Numbered from the stretch's first letter, positions 1 to 6,164 are shown. The stretch is 8,103 nucleotides of DNA from Microcaldota archaeon (GCA_021812025.1 JAKAPD010000019.1:1-8103), one strand, 5' to 3'. Made by a program: numbers and translations. Notes: generated by a model from the sequence alone, not told the origin.

Positions 1-53
1 GACCATTCGTATCCGGTGTCCAGAAATGGCTAGTAACTTGCACTTTGTCGCAT

Positions 54-68
54 AACAAACCTTTAAAT
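54..68 (+). promoter_or_regulatory. BRE/TATA promoter of the four-gene envelope operon
   Basis: AACAAACC (54-61) is followed directly by TTTAAAT (62-68), which matches the archaeal layout of an A-rich BRE in front of a TATA box. A start point about 25 bp downstream would fall around 88-92. That leaves only a few bases before the ATG at 98, so the first gene is probably leaderless or nearly so. This fits the absence of a GGTG-type ribosome site there. The same ACAAA-plus-TATA arrangement appears before three other genes in the window. Confidence 0.6.
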
Positions 69-97
69 TCATTAATAGCAAAGCAAATCCGTATCCT

Positions 98-673
98 ATG
101 ACTCTATTTGACCCTGCTGCTATAGGAATCAACATCGCGGCATTCCAATTCATGAACAGCATAGCCAGCCCTTCGTTAAACACCATAATGGGCTACCTGG
201 CCGAGAGCTTCTACATAGTGCTTCCGCTTATTGCAATTTTCCTTTATCTGAAGAAGGACATGAATTTCTATTCTTATATGATAATAGCAGTGGCGTTGTT
301 CGTTATAAGCGAAGTGCTCAAGTACATTTTCGCAGAGCCCAGGCCGTGCAGCCTTCCAAGCCTGTCATGGATCAACCAAGTAGGCTGCGAATCCAGCTAT
401 TCCTTCCCTAGCAACCACGCTACCGTCCTTACCGGGCTTACCTTCTTCGTTGGGAAATACAAGTACATCAGAGTGCTCTATGTAATATGGCTTATACTGG
501 TGCTTTTTGGGAGGGTTTATCTGGGCGCGCACTACCTGACAGACGTCATCGCCGGGGTCATAATAAGTCTTATAATAGCCTATATCGCATATAGGTATAG
601 AGAGAAGGCAAACAGGCTTCTCAACTCGATCGTAAGAAGAGTGGTGCCTTCCCTCGCGCTGAAAGAGGTGTAA
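98..673 (+). CDS. PAP2-family membrane phosphatase (lipid phosphate/diphosphate phosphatase)
   Basis: This is a 191-residue polytopic protein with the complete PAP2 (type 2 phosphatidic acid phosphatase) signature. K75 with R82-P83 forms KX6RP, P104-S-N-H107 is the PSGH-type motif, and R139-X5-H145-X3-D149 supplies the last motif with the catalytic histidine pair. Hydrophobic segments at about 37-51, 58-75, 110-118, 124-139 and 147-166 place it in the membrane, and the tail is basic. Family members remove phosphate from lipid phosphates, including polyprenyl diphosphates. Being first in an operon with a glycosyltransferase and a flippase-like protein suggests dolichyl-diphosphate recycling, but the true substrate cannot be read from the sequence. 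The ATG at 98 is the first in frame after a TATA box and gives a normal family length. The family is near certain and the substrate is inferred. Confidence 0.93.
   Translation: MTLFDPAAIGINIAAFQFMNSIASPSLNTIMGYLAESFYIVLPLIAIFLYLKKDMNFYSYMIIAVALFVISEVLKYIFAEPRPCSLPSLSWINQVGCESSYSFPSNHATVLTGLTFFVGKYKYIRVLYVIWLILVLFGRVYLGAHYLTDVIAGVIISLIIAYIAYRYREKANRLLNSIVRRVVPSLALKEV
665..670 (+). promoter_or_regulatory. Shine-Dalgarno site GAGGTG for the DUF929-like gene
   Basis: GAGGTG complements the archaeal 16S 3' end (core CACCTC). It lies 5 nt before the ATG at 676, inside the last codons of the phosphatase gene. It fixes the start of the second gene and supports coupled translation on one message. Confidence 0.75.
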
Positions 674-675
674 AA

Positions 676-1473
676 ATGCAGATGAACAGGAACAGATGGA
701 TAATGATCGGGGCAATCGTCGTAATTCTGGTCGCAGCTTCGATATACTGGTACTATACAACAAACAACAGCGGGAATTCATCGCGCGTAGCCCATATCAA
801 TCAGCCCGTGCCTCAATCCCAGATGAGCCAGCTGCAGGCGCTTGCGCTAAACAACACATTGGCGAACAAGATCGGCTATGGCTTGGTGGAGAATCCGCCG
901 CAGCAGACGGGCTCCAATGTCATAATGATGGTAAACGGGAAGCCGGCAGTGGTGTATATAGGGGCGGAATACTGCCCGTTCTGCGCTGTAACAAGATGGG
1001 GATTCATACTTGCGCTCATGAGATTCGGAACCTTATCCTCGCTCCACTATATGATCTCAAACCTTAGCGACTATGCGCCAGGAACAGCCACGTTCACATT
1101 CTATAATTCAAGCTACCAGAGCCAGTACATAAGCTTCATCAGCGCAGAAGTGGAGACCACGCAGGAGACTCCGCTGCAGCAGATTACGCCATTGGAGAAC
1201 GCCGTCCAGCACAAGTACAGCAACGGCGGAATCCCGTTCATAGACTTCGGCAACCACAGCATACAAAGCGAGACGATAATAAGCCCCGCGCTTATCAATG
1301 CGTACAACTGGACGCAGATAGTAGCGATGCTCGGCCAGTCCAACAGCACCGTATCGCAGGCGATAATCGGGAGCGCCAACGAGTTCACCGCACAGATATG
1401 CGCCATTACCAATTACACGCCATCAAGCACATGCAGCCAGCCGTACGTCAAGCAACTGCTGATAATGCCATAG
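676..1473 (+). CDS. Membrane-anchored thioredoxin-fold protein, DUF929-like, with CPFC motif
   Basis: The protein has 265 residues. A short basic N-terminus and one hydrophobic segment (about 8-27) form an uncleaved anchor or signal, so the rest should face outside. C100-P-F-C103 in a GAEYCPFC context resembles a thioredoxin active site, and the GGIPF segment supplies the expected cis-proline (P187). Two more cysteines, C242 and C253, could form a structural disulfide. The overall pattern matches DUF929 (PF06053), known from Sulfolobus and other archaea. Those proteins are poorly characterised, so a thiol-disulfide role is inferred from the fold. Nine N-X-S/T sequons follow the anchor (N30, N34, N59, N129, N144, N193, N211, N223, N246), as expected of an N-glycosylated exported protein. 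It begins 2 nt after the phosphatase stop and has its own GAGGTG site. Confidence 0.83.
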   Translation: MQMNRNRWIMIGAIVVILVAASIYWYYTTNNSGNSSRVAHINQPVPQSQMSQLQALALNNTLANKIGYGLVENPPQQTGSNVIMMVNGKPAVVYIGAEYCPFCAVTRWGFILALMRFGTLSSLHYMISNLSDYAPGTATFTFYNSSYQSQYISFISAEVETTQETPLQQITPLENAVQHKYSNGGIPFIDFGNHSIQSETIISPALINAYNWTQIVAMLGQSNSTVSQAIIGSANEFTAQICAITNYTPSSTCSQPYVKQLLIMP

Positions 1474-1487
1474 CTGCAGTGCTTCCC

Positions 1488-2639
1488 ATGGAGATCTGCG
1501 TAATAAACCCGTTCTTCTTCCCTTACGCCGGCGGCACGGAGAAGGTTCTAATGCAAGTCTATAAGAGGCTGTCGAAAAAGCACAACATAACCGTCATCTC
1601 CTACGCGCTAGGCGCGGGCCAGAAAGAGGCCGAGGAGCTGGTAGAGGGGATAAAGGTCGTAAGGCTGAAGACGAAGTACATGGACGTGCCAGGACTGCCG
1701 CTTCCTTTCATGGTGGCGGAAGGGTTCAGGGAGAGAATACAAAGGGAGAGCGCGGACATATACCATATCAACAACAGATATCTAGTTTTCCCATTGGCCT
1801 TGGGCGCCATAAAGAACAAAGGGAAAAAGCTGGCCCTCACATTGCACAATGCACTGCCAAAGAACATAGGCCCTGTAACGGATTTTTGCGGCTTGGTCTA
1901 TGATGCGGCATGGGGCCGCAAGATAATGAAGGCAGCCGACCTAATAACAGGCATAACACAGAACGTGGTCGATACCACAGTCCCGGCAGCATATAGAAAC
2001 AAAACACATGTCGTATACAACGGCGTTGATTTCAAAAGCTTCAGGCCGAGAAGCAGGAGCGACAGGAACGTCAAAATAGCAAGGGAGCGGCTTGGAGACG
2101 GAATAACCATAATGAACAATGCCAGGCTTGTCCCGCAGAAAGGTCAAAAGTACCTGATGCGCGCTTTTGCCGAGCTGGTAAAAGAAGGCATTGCATCAAA
2201 CCTGCTAATAATAGGAAAAGGTCCGCTCGAGAGCAGCCTGAGGGGCATTGCTGGAAGGCTGCACATTCCTGACAGGTTATCAATAATCTCAGGCATACCG
2301 GAAGGGCAGCTTCCATATTATTACAACGCCGGCGACATTTTCGCGCTGCCTTCATTGTACGAGCCGGCATCTATAGCGCTGCTCGAAGCGCTCTCGAGCG
2401 GCGTGCCAACGGTAGCCGCGAAGACAGGGGGAATCCCAGAGATGATGAAGGGCAATGGCCTTTATGTAAATCCGAAATCAGAAAAGGATATAAAAGAAAA
2501 GATATCAATGCTACTGGGCGACAAGGAAATGGCTGAGAAGTTCGCGAAGAACGGCCGTGCGCTCATGATGAAGGAGCACAACTGGGATGATATAGCCAAA
2601 GAATATGAGAGATTGTTTCTAGAGACAATAAGGTATTGA
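1488..2639 (+). CDS. GT4-family (GT-B fold) glycosyltransferase
   Basis: This is a 383-residue retaining glycosyltransferase that transfers a sugar from a nucleotide donor. The N-terminal Rossmann half opens with MEICVINPFFFPYAGGTEKV, where the GG-x-E loop is typical of GT4. VYNGVD (176-181) sits at the domain junction. R213 and K218 of NARLVPQKG match the GT4 phosphate-contacting pair. IIGKGPLE (241-248) and the EX7E motif E292...E300 (YEPASIALLE) complete the donor site. No membrane span is seen, so it should act on the cytoplasmic face. I chose the ATG at 1488 because the motif-bearing first strand starts there. The frame is open back to an ATG at 1398, but that would overlap the upstream gene by 76 nt and add 30 residues unlike the family. 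No clear ribosome site precedes 1488. The position 14 nt after the previous stop implies one operon. Acceptor and sugar are unknown. Confidence 0.92.
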   Translation: MEICVINPFFFPYAGGTEKVLMQVYKRLSKKHNITVISYALGAGQKEAEELVEGIKVVRLKTKYMDVPGLPLPFMVAEGFRERIQRESADIYHINNRYLVFPLALGAIKNKGKKLALTLHNALPKNIGPVTDFCGLVYDAAWGRKIMKAADLITGITQNVVDTTVPAAYRNKTHVVYNGVDFKSFRPRSRSDRNVKIARERLGDGITIMNNARLVPQKGQKYLMRAFAELVKEGIASNLLIIGKGPLESSLRGIAGRLHIPDRLSIISGIPEGQLPYYYNAGDIFALPSLYEPASIALLEALSSGVPTVAAKTGGIPEMMKGNGLYVNPKSEKDIKEKISMLLGDKEMAEKFAKNGRALMMKEHNWDDIAKEYERLFLETIRY

Positions 2640-2641
2640 AG

Positions 2642-3703
2642 ATGGCACAGCACGCGCTAAGCAAGGGCTTCTGGTACGACATAACGCACAAGTCAAGGAT
2701 GACGAAGGAGGAATACCTGGGAATGATCAACAAGATAACTCTGTTCATAAGCATAGTTTTCATATTGAGCCTGGTAGTTTTCATAGTTCTCGCATACTTG
2801 GGCAACTTCGACGCCGTGGTGAGCACCATGCTCAGCGCGAACCTTTTGATCTATTCACTCGCTTTTGTCGCGGTGTTCTTTGCGATAGCGCTAAAGTTCG
2901 GCAAGTGGAGCTACTACCTGAAAATATTAAAGGTCAGGGTAAGCGCCAAGAAGAGTTTCCCCGCCTATACGTCAATGTATTCCATGGACTTGACGCCCGG
3001 GAAGATCGGCAGGGTTGTGGCCGCATATACGATGAACAGGATTTCAAACATGAGGTTCATCAGCATACTGCCGATTGTCACCCTTGACATCTTTACGGAT
3101 TTCCTCGGCTCTGCGATCCTAGCCTTGCTGGTAGCCATCTATATGAACCAGTTCATCATCGAAGTGTTCATAGTTGACGTAGTGTTGCTCATACCGTTCC
3201 TTTTCCTGCTGCATCCGTGGTTCTACGACATGCTGAAGAAGCTGATAAAGAAAAGCAAGTACTTCAGGATGTTCTCAATTTATGGCGATGAATACTTCCT
3301 GGCGCAGAACAGGCTGAACAAGTTCAGCGTCTATTTCGTCTCGCTGGTGTTCACGCTGCCGGCGGCATTCCTGATATCGAGTGCCATGTATTTCTCTATA
3401 CTGTCTATAGGAATTCATCCGCAACTCAGCCAGAGCGTGTTCGTGTTCTCCATATCGGATGTGATCGGCATGGTGAGCACGTTGCCCGGGCAGATAGGCG
3501 CAACAGACGGATCGATGATAGCGCTCTTGGGCAGCATCATGCACCTGTCAGCAGCGACGAGCTCTGCGGTTACGATAATGACAAGGATAGCTTCTCTCTG
3601 GTTCGGTCTGCTTGTCGGAGGGATAGCGCTGTTCTATACCATAAGGTTCTGGAACCCCAAACCCGGGGAACTAAAATCAAAAAGAACAAGAAAAAGAAGA
3701 TGA
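2642..3703 (+). CDS. Polytopic LPG_synthase_TM / UPF0104 (flippase-like) membrane protein
   Basis: This 353-residue protein has about seven or eight hydrophobic segments (near 32-54, 62-84, 141-166, 170-190, 230-256, 264-280, 290-308, 318-336). The family landmarks are TPGKIGR (118-124), LPGQIGATDG (281-290) and a late conserved Arg (R315). These resemble the transmembrane part of lysylphosphatidylglycerol synthase and the archaeal UPF0104/AglD C-terminal region (PF03706), proteins linked to lipid flipping or lipid-linked sugar handling. The soluble aminoacyltransferase domain of bacterial MprF is absent. The ATG at 2642 is preceded by GGT at 2632-2634. A TTG at 2636 in the same frame would add only two residues. 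The gene starts 2 nt after the glycosyltransferase stop. Its lysine/arginine-rich C-terminus (KSKRTRKRR) ends 5 nt from the convergent SSB stop. The family is confident; the transported lipid is not known. Confidence 0.85.
   Translation: MAQHALSKGFWYDITHKSRMTKEEYLGMINKITLFISIVFILSLVVFIVLAYLGNFDAVVSTMLSANLLIYSLAFVAVFFAIALKFGKWSYYLKILKVRVSAKKSFPAYTSMYSMDLTPGKIGRVVAAYTMNRISNMRFISILPIVTLDIFTDFLGSAILALLVAIYMNQFIIEVFIVDVVLLIPFLFLLHPWFYDMLKKLIKKSKYFRMFSIYGDEYFLAQNRLNKFSVYFVSLVFTLPAAFLISSAMYFSILSIGIHPQLSQSVFVFSISDVIGMVSTLPGQIGATDGSMIALLGSIMHLSAATSSAVTIMTRIASLWFGLLVGGIALFYTIRFWNPKPGELKSKRTRKRR
3673..3700 (-). terminator. Oligo-T terminator of the SSB gene, inside the convergent gene's 3' end
   Basis: Read on the minus strand just after the SSB stop, this stretch is a broken T tract, with runs of five T at 3695-3691 and 3683-3679 and four at 3676-3673. 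Archaeal RNA polymerase stops at such tracts without a stem. On the plus strand the same bases are the AAA/AGA codons of the flippase-like protein's basic tail. Confidence 0.55.
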
Positions 3704-3718
3704 GAGGATCATTCCTCT
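3703..3718. repeat. Small hairpin across the two convergent stop codons
   Basis: AGAGGA (3703-3708) and TCCTCT (3713-3718) are perfect inverted arms around a TCAT loop. They cover the 5-nt gap between the flippase-like stop and the SSB stop and reach into both ends. The stem is only 6 bp, so any role in 3'-end formation is uncertain. Confidence 0.4.
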
Positions 3719-4062
3719 GGCATCTCTTCCATCGGCTCTTCCTCTTCCGCAGGTGCGCCGCCGCCTTCGCCTTTGTTAATCACTTTTATCTTTCCGAATT
3801 TGCCTGTGGAGAGTTGCGGGTTTCCTCTAAATTCGTTGACATAGCCGTTCGACACTTCTATAACGTCGCCGACATTGACCTGGTCGATCGTATCGCCCCA
3901 TAGCGACATCGGTATCGATCCACTCTCGTCCTTTAGCGTTATGTTTGCTACATGGAGCCTCTTTCCAAACTTTGTCACCACTTCTCGCGGTTCATCTTTT
4001 GATGCTACTGTGCCCTTTATGGTTACGTTGCTGGCACCTGCCTTTAGTTCGCTTATTTTCAT
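3709..4062 (-). CDS. ssb: Single-stranded DNA-binding protein, single OB fold with acidic tail
   Basis: This 117-residue protein begins MKISELKAGASNVTIKGTV and runs through one OB fold (about 1-95). It ends in a flexible Gly/Ala/Pro linker and an acidic tail (E106-E109, E112-E113, E116-E117). The pattern ESGSIPMSLWGD...VNEFRGNPQLSTG closely follows the Sulfolobus SSB. W55, Y74 and F79 sit where that protein uses aromatics to stack on DNA bases. It should coat single-stranded DNA during replication and repair, with the acidic tail recruiting partners. A related single-OB RPA-like or RNA-binding protein is the alternative. The start has a GGTG site at ideal spacing. It is transcribed against the upstream operon and divergently from the next gene. 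Confidence 0.87.
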   Translation of the reverse strand: MKISELKAGASNVTIKGTVASKDEPREVVTKFGKRLHVANITLKDESGSIPMSLWGDTIDQVNVGDVIEVSNGYVNEFRGNPQLSTGKFGKIKVINKGEGGGAPAEEEEPMEEMPEE

Positions 4063-4067
4063 TTTTA

Positions 4068-4071
4068 CACC
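4068..4071 (-). promoter_or_regulatory. Shine-Dalgarno site GGTG of the SSB gene
   Basis: On the minus strand GGTG lies 5 nt before the ATG at 4062, inside an A-rich leader. It decides the start and implies a leadered message, unlike the first operon. Confidence 0.7.
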
Positions 4072-4113
4072 TTTTTTCTCTCTTAAAATCAGGGTTTAAT
4101 TGATTTAAGATTC

Positions 4114-4131
4114 GTATAAACTATTTTATAC
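4114..4131. promoter_or_regulatory. Dyad GTATAAA-N4-TTTATAC upstream of the SSB gene (promoter/operator candidate)
   Basis: Arms 4114-4120 and 4125-4131 are perfect 7-bp inverted repeats around CTAT. The minus-strand TTTATAC (4120-4114) is a reasonable TATA box. A start about 25 nt downstream, near 4090, would give a leader of roughly 28 nt containing the GGTG site. The symmetry suits a dimeric regulator, but AT-rich TATA elements are partly self-symmetric. Other TTAAA-like boxes nearby (about 4094-4108) could be the real TATA box. Confidence 0.45.
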
Positions 4132-4154
4132 TACAGTTATTTTAACCTTTTGCT

Positions 4155-4193
4155 AAATTCCATGACCGAACAACGCCCATGTTTTTGGAATTT
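4155..4193. repeat. Perfect 8-bp inverted repeat in the divergent intergenic region
   Basis: AAATTCCA (4155-4162) and TGGAATTT (4186-4193) are exact reverse complements separated by 23 nt. No oligo-T follows on either strand, so it does not look like a terminator. It lies between the two divergent promoters and could be an operator with separated half-sites or the stem of a small RNA. Confidence 0.4.
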
Positions 4194-4206
4194 CAGTCTT
4201 GTTTCA

Positions 4207-4248
4207 GCTTCGGTAATCCGCATATTAGCAGGCAGTTATAGTCGAAGC
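4207..4248. repeat. Second inverted repeat, GCTTCG / CGAAGC
   Basis: GCTTCG (4207-4212) and CGAAGC (4243-4248) are 6-bp inverted arms 30 nt apart, next to the longer repeat at 4155-4193. Six bases at this distance can arise by chance, so it is recorded mainly because of that neighbour. Confidence 0.25.
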
Positions 4249-4264
4249 CGTCAAATTTGCACAC

Positions 4265-4282
4265 AACAAATAAATATTTAAA
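4265..4282 (+). promoter_or_regulatory. BRE/TATA promoter of the unrecognised 294-aa gene
   Basis: AACAAAT (4265-4271) precedes an AT-rich box with TATTTAAA at 4275-4282. The 10-bp palindrome TAAATATTTA (4271-4280) overlaps the box. The ATG follows 25-32 nt later, so the leader should be very short, although a GGTG site is present at 4298. Confidence 0.5.
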
Positions 4283-4297
4283 AAAGAGAATATCTCT

Positions 4298-4301
4298 GGT
4301 G
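4298..4301 (+). promoter_or_regulatory. Shine-Dalgarno site GGTG of the 294-aa gene
   Basis: GGTG ends 5 nt before the ATG at 4307, the same spacing as in the SSB gene. This favours 4307 over the in-frame ATG at 4316. Confidence 0.6.
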
Positions 4302-4306
4302 GCGAT

Positions 4307-5191
4307 ATGGTCGCTATGGCAAGACGGCATACGGTCAAGGAGAATTCATGGCAGCAAAGCCCGTGGTTCCAGAACAGCGAGTGCCCGCGCCCGGGAACTA
4401 GACAGGACCTTACAGAGCCGACAGCAGTGACCACCGTGTTCGGTGTCGGGGTCACAGCCGAGCAAGCCAATGAGATTTATGCGAGCGTACCGACCGCAAT
4501 CGAAGACGGCATAGTCGTAGCTTACCCTGCGAATCCTGAACAGGTAGGGGCGCTGTACGCAAAGGTATCAGACATAGCGGCGCAGAATGGCGATGCGGAA
4601 AGCGCAGAGCGCCTGGCAAACCTTGCAGGATTTAGCAGGGTGCCAACCCGACTACTGGCACAATCTAGAGCAGAATACCCTGCCTCGAGTACATCATCCC
4701 AGCAACTTTCCAGATGGGTTCAGGGGCCATGGGATTCAACATGGTCTGCGCAGACGGTGCCAGCGCAGCAGCCGATCCAGATGCCAAGCCAGCTGGACTT
4801 ACTAAGGAGGGAAAACGTTGTGCCGGCAGATCTCGCAGCAGTGCTTACGCTAGAAGAACAAGCGCACTTGGAATGGCTGCGGGGGTTGATTCCCGGGCCA
4901 AGTTTCAAAGCAGAGGTGGAGCGCCTACGGGGGGCTCACAGGAGGCCGACCATTTTGGAAAGGCTAGGCAAGTGGTGGGACAGAGTTACATGGGCTGTAA
5001 CCAGCCCATCAGCAACGCCCATATCCTTATTGTCCCAACCGCCACAGCTAGAAGTTGACCTTTCGCCAGTCCATTGCACTGAGCCAAAAGGGAGCTACAA
5101 CGGCATGCCGTGCGAGAATCCTATGATCGAATATATGAAGGACATGTCAGAAGCGCAAAGGATGAAAGTACTTCATCCGGACGTTTGGTAA
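4307..5191 (+). CDS. Unrecognised 294-residue protein, no known domain
   Basis: I do not recognise this protein. It lacks a signal peptide or membrane span and appears soluble. Residues 48-125 are Ala-rich and probably helical (AEQANEIYASV, EQVGALYAKVSDIAAQ, SAERLANLAG). Residues 126-165 are rich in Ser, Gln, Pro and Trp and look disordered. Residues 175-230 are again helical and charged. The C-terminus has two cysteines 12 apart (C257, C269). Trp is unusually frequent (ten). Codon use differs from neighbours: seven of nineteen Arg codons are CGN, and Ile is split evenly among ATA, ATT and ATC, while nearby genes strongly prefer AGR and ATA. This suggests recent acquisition or a lineage-specific gene under weak codon selection. 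The intact 885-nt frame, GGTG site and TATA box argue that it is real. It stands alone between promoters. Confidence 0.7.
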   Translation: MVAMARRHTVKENSWQQSPWFQNSECPRPGTRQDLTEPTAVTTVFGVGVTAEQANEIYASVPTAIEDGIVVAYPANPEQVGALYAKVSDIAAQNGDAESAERLANLAGFSRVPTRLLAQSRAEYPASSTSSQQLSRWVQGPWDSTWSAQTVPAQQPIQMPSQLDLLRRENVVPADLAAVLTLEEQAHLEWLRGLIPGPSFKAEVERLRGAHRRPTILERLGKWWDRVTWAVTSPSATPISLLSQPPQLEVDLSPVHCTEPKGSYNGMPCENPMIEYMKDMSEAQRMKVLHPDVW

Positions 5192-5279
5192 GGTTTTGCA
5201 GCAATGGCTAGCACCTCGGAAAAGATGATATTAACTTAAATCGAGGCGGTATTTGGCAGCGCACTGGTTTCGGCTGTAC

Positions 5280-5295
5280 AACAAACCCTTATATA
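5280..5295 (+). promoter_or_regulatory. BRE/TATA promoter of the Mrp-type ATPase gene
   Basis: AACAAACCC (5280-5288) runs straight into TTATATA (5289-5295), nearly the same arrangement as the promoter at 54-68. A start near 5317 leaves about 20 nt of leader before the ATG at 5337. No clear GGTG site is seen; GGT at 5331-5333 is too close to serve. Confidence 0.6.
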
Positions 5296-5336
5296 CTAAT
5301 AATAACTGAAAGTTCCTAGCGGATCCTGATGGTATT

Positions 5337-6164
5337 ATGGCAGAGGAGCAACACGAACACCGACACCACCATGAGCCCCAGCATGAAGTCGCGCAACCTG
5401 GGATGCATCCGTCGTTCCTTAGGGTGCTGCAGCAGAAGCAGAGGGTAAAGCAAAAGCTCTCAAATATAAGGCAAAAGATAGGGGTGTACAGCGCAAAGGG
5501 CGGAGTCGGAAAGACTACAATTGCGATAAACCTGGCGTACGCGCTCTCAAAGAAAGGCTTCAAGGTGGGATTGCTCGATGCCGACATAGACTGCCCTAAT
5601 GTGACGATGTTCCTTGGCATAGAAGAAAAAAAGATGGAGCCGGTGCTCCCGCTCAAGCCGTTGGACATCAACGGAGTCAAGGTGGCATCCACGGCCATGC
5701 TGGTAGACGAGCTGAAAAGGCCTATAATATGGAGAGGCCCGATAGTCACGAAGATGCTAGGCGACTTTTTTGAGAACACAGAATGGGGCAATCTCGACTA
5801 CCTGATTCTTGACCTGCCGCCAGGGAGCAGCGATGCCCCATTGACCATAATGCAGGTTCTGGAGCTTTCCGGGTTCATAATCGTGACTAATCCGCAGAGG
5901 ATAGCCGGGCTCAACGCCACAAGAGCGGGCCTGATGGCAAAAAGAATGAGCGCGCCCGTGCTGGGCATAGTGGAAAACATGTCAAATGGGGAGCCTTCGA
6001 GAAGCACGAAAGACGTAGCCGAAAAATTGGACACGGAAATCATAGGGACCATAAAAAGGGAAGAAAAGTTCGCGAACTTGGGCGACAATGGCAAAATACC
6101 AGTGCTTGAAGACAACGAGATAGCATACATATTCAACAAAATCATAGAAAAACTGTCAGGTTGA
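5337..6164 (+). CDS. Mrp/NBP35-family P-loop ATPase lacking the CxxC motif, His-rich N-terminus
   Basis: The protein has 275 residues. The deviant Walker A is SAKGGVGKTT (52-61), switch I is DADIDCPN (81-88), and the Walker B region is LDYLILDLPPGSSD (153-166). WRGPIVTKML (132-141) is a signature of the Mrp/ApbC/NBP35 branch rather than MinD or ParA. Family members bind and deliver Fe-S clusters as dimers, normally with a CxxC after the ENMS segment. Here ENMSNGEPS (213-221) leads directly to the next helix and that cysteine loop is missing. The only cysteine is C86. The N-terminus instead carries H6, H8, H10, H11, H12, H16 and H24. An Fe-S carrier role is therefore doubtful; a metal-handling or other ATPase role is possible. 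The ATG at 5337 is the first in frame after the TATA box, and the N-terminal tail depends on it. Confidence 0.88.
   Translation: MAEEQHEHRHHHEPQHEVAQPGMHPSFLRVLQQKQRVKQKLSNIRQKIGVYSAKGGVGKTTIAINLAYALSKKGFKVGLLDADIDCPNVTMFLGIEEKKMEPVLPLKPLDINGVKVASTAMLVDELKRPIIWRGPIVTKMLGDFFENTEWGNLDYLILDLPPGSSDAPLTIMQVLELSGFIIVTNPQRIAGLNATRAGLMAKRMSAPVLGIVENMSNGEPSRSTKDVAEKLDTEIIGTIKREEKFANLGDNGKIPVLEDNEIAYIFNKIIEKLSG

Noticed and set aside
2..55. Open frame at the left edge ending in TAA at 53-55, a possible tail of an upstream gene
   Set aside because: Seventeen codons are too few to judge. Another frame is open too, and the stop would lie inside the predicted promoter.
365..781. 138-residue minus-strand frame over the phosphatase and DUF929-like genes
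   Set aside because: It lies antisense across two well-supported genes, has no motif, and has no promoter or ribosome site.
1398..1487. Upstream in-frame ATG extending the glycosyltransferase by 30 residues
   Set aside because: It would overlap the DUF929-like gene by 76 nt, and the added residues do not resemble a GT4 N-terminus. The family fold starts at the ATG at 1488.
4714..5058. Second open frame inside the unrecognised gene, considered as a frameshifted continuation
   Set aside because: The main frame is continuous from 4307 to 5191 with a good start signal. The alternative frame has no start signal or recognisable motif, so no frameshift is needed.
25..5211. The 9-mer AATGGCTAG shared by 25-33 and 5203-5211, both upstream of AACAAACC promoters
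   Set aside because: Its distances to the promoters differ (29 versus 77 nt) and a 9-base match can occur by chance in 8 kb, so it is not called a regulatory element.
5214..5246. CCTCG...CGAGG inverted repeat after the unrecognised gene, considered as a terminator
   Set aside because: The stem has only 5 bp with a 23-nt loop and no following T run, too weak to call.
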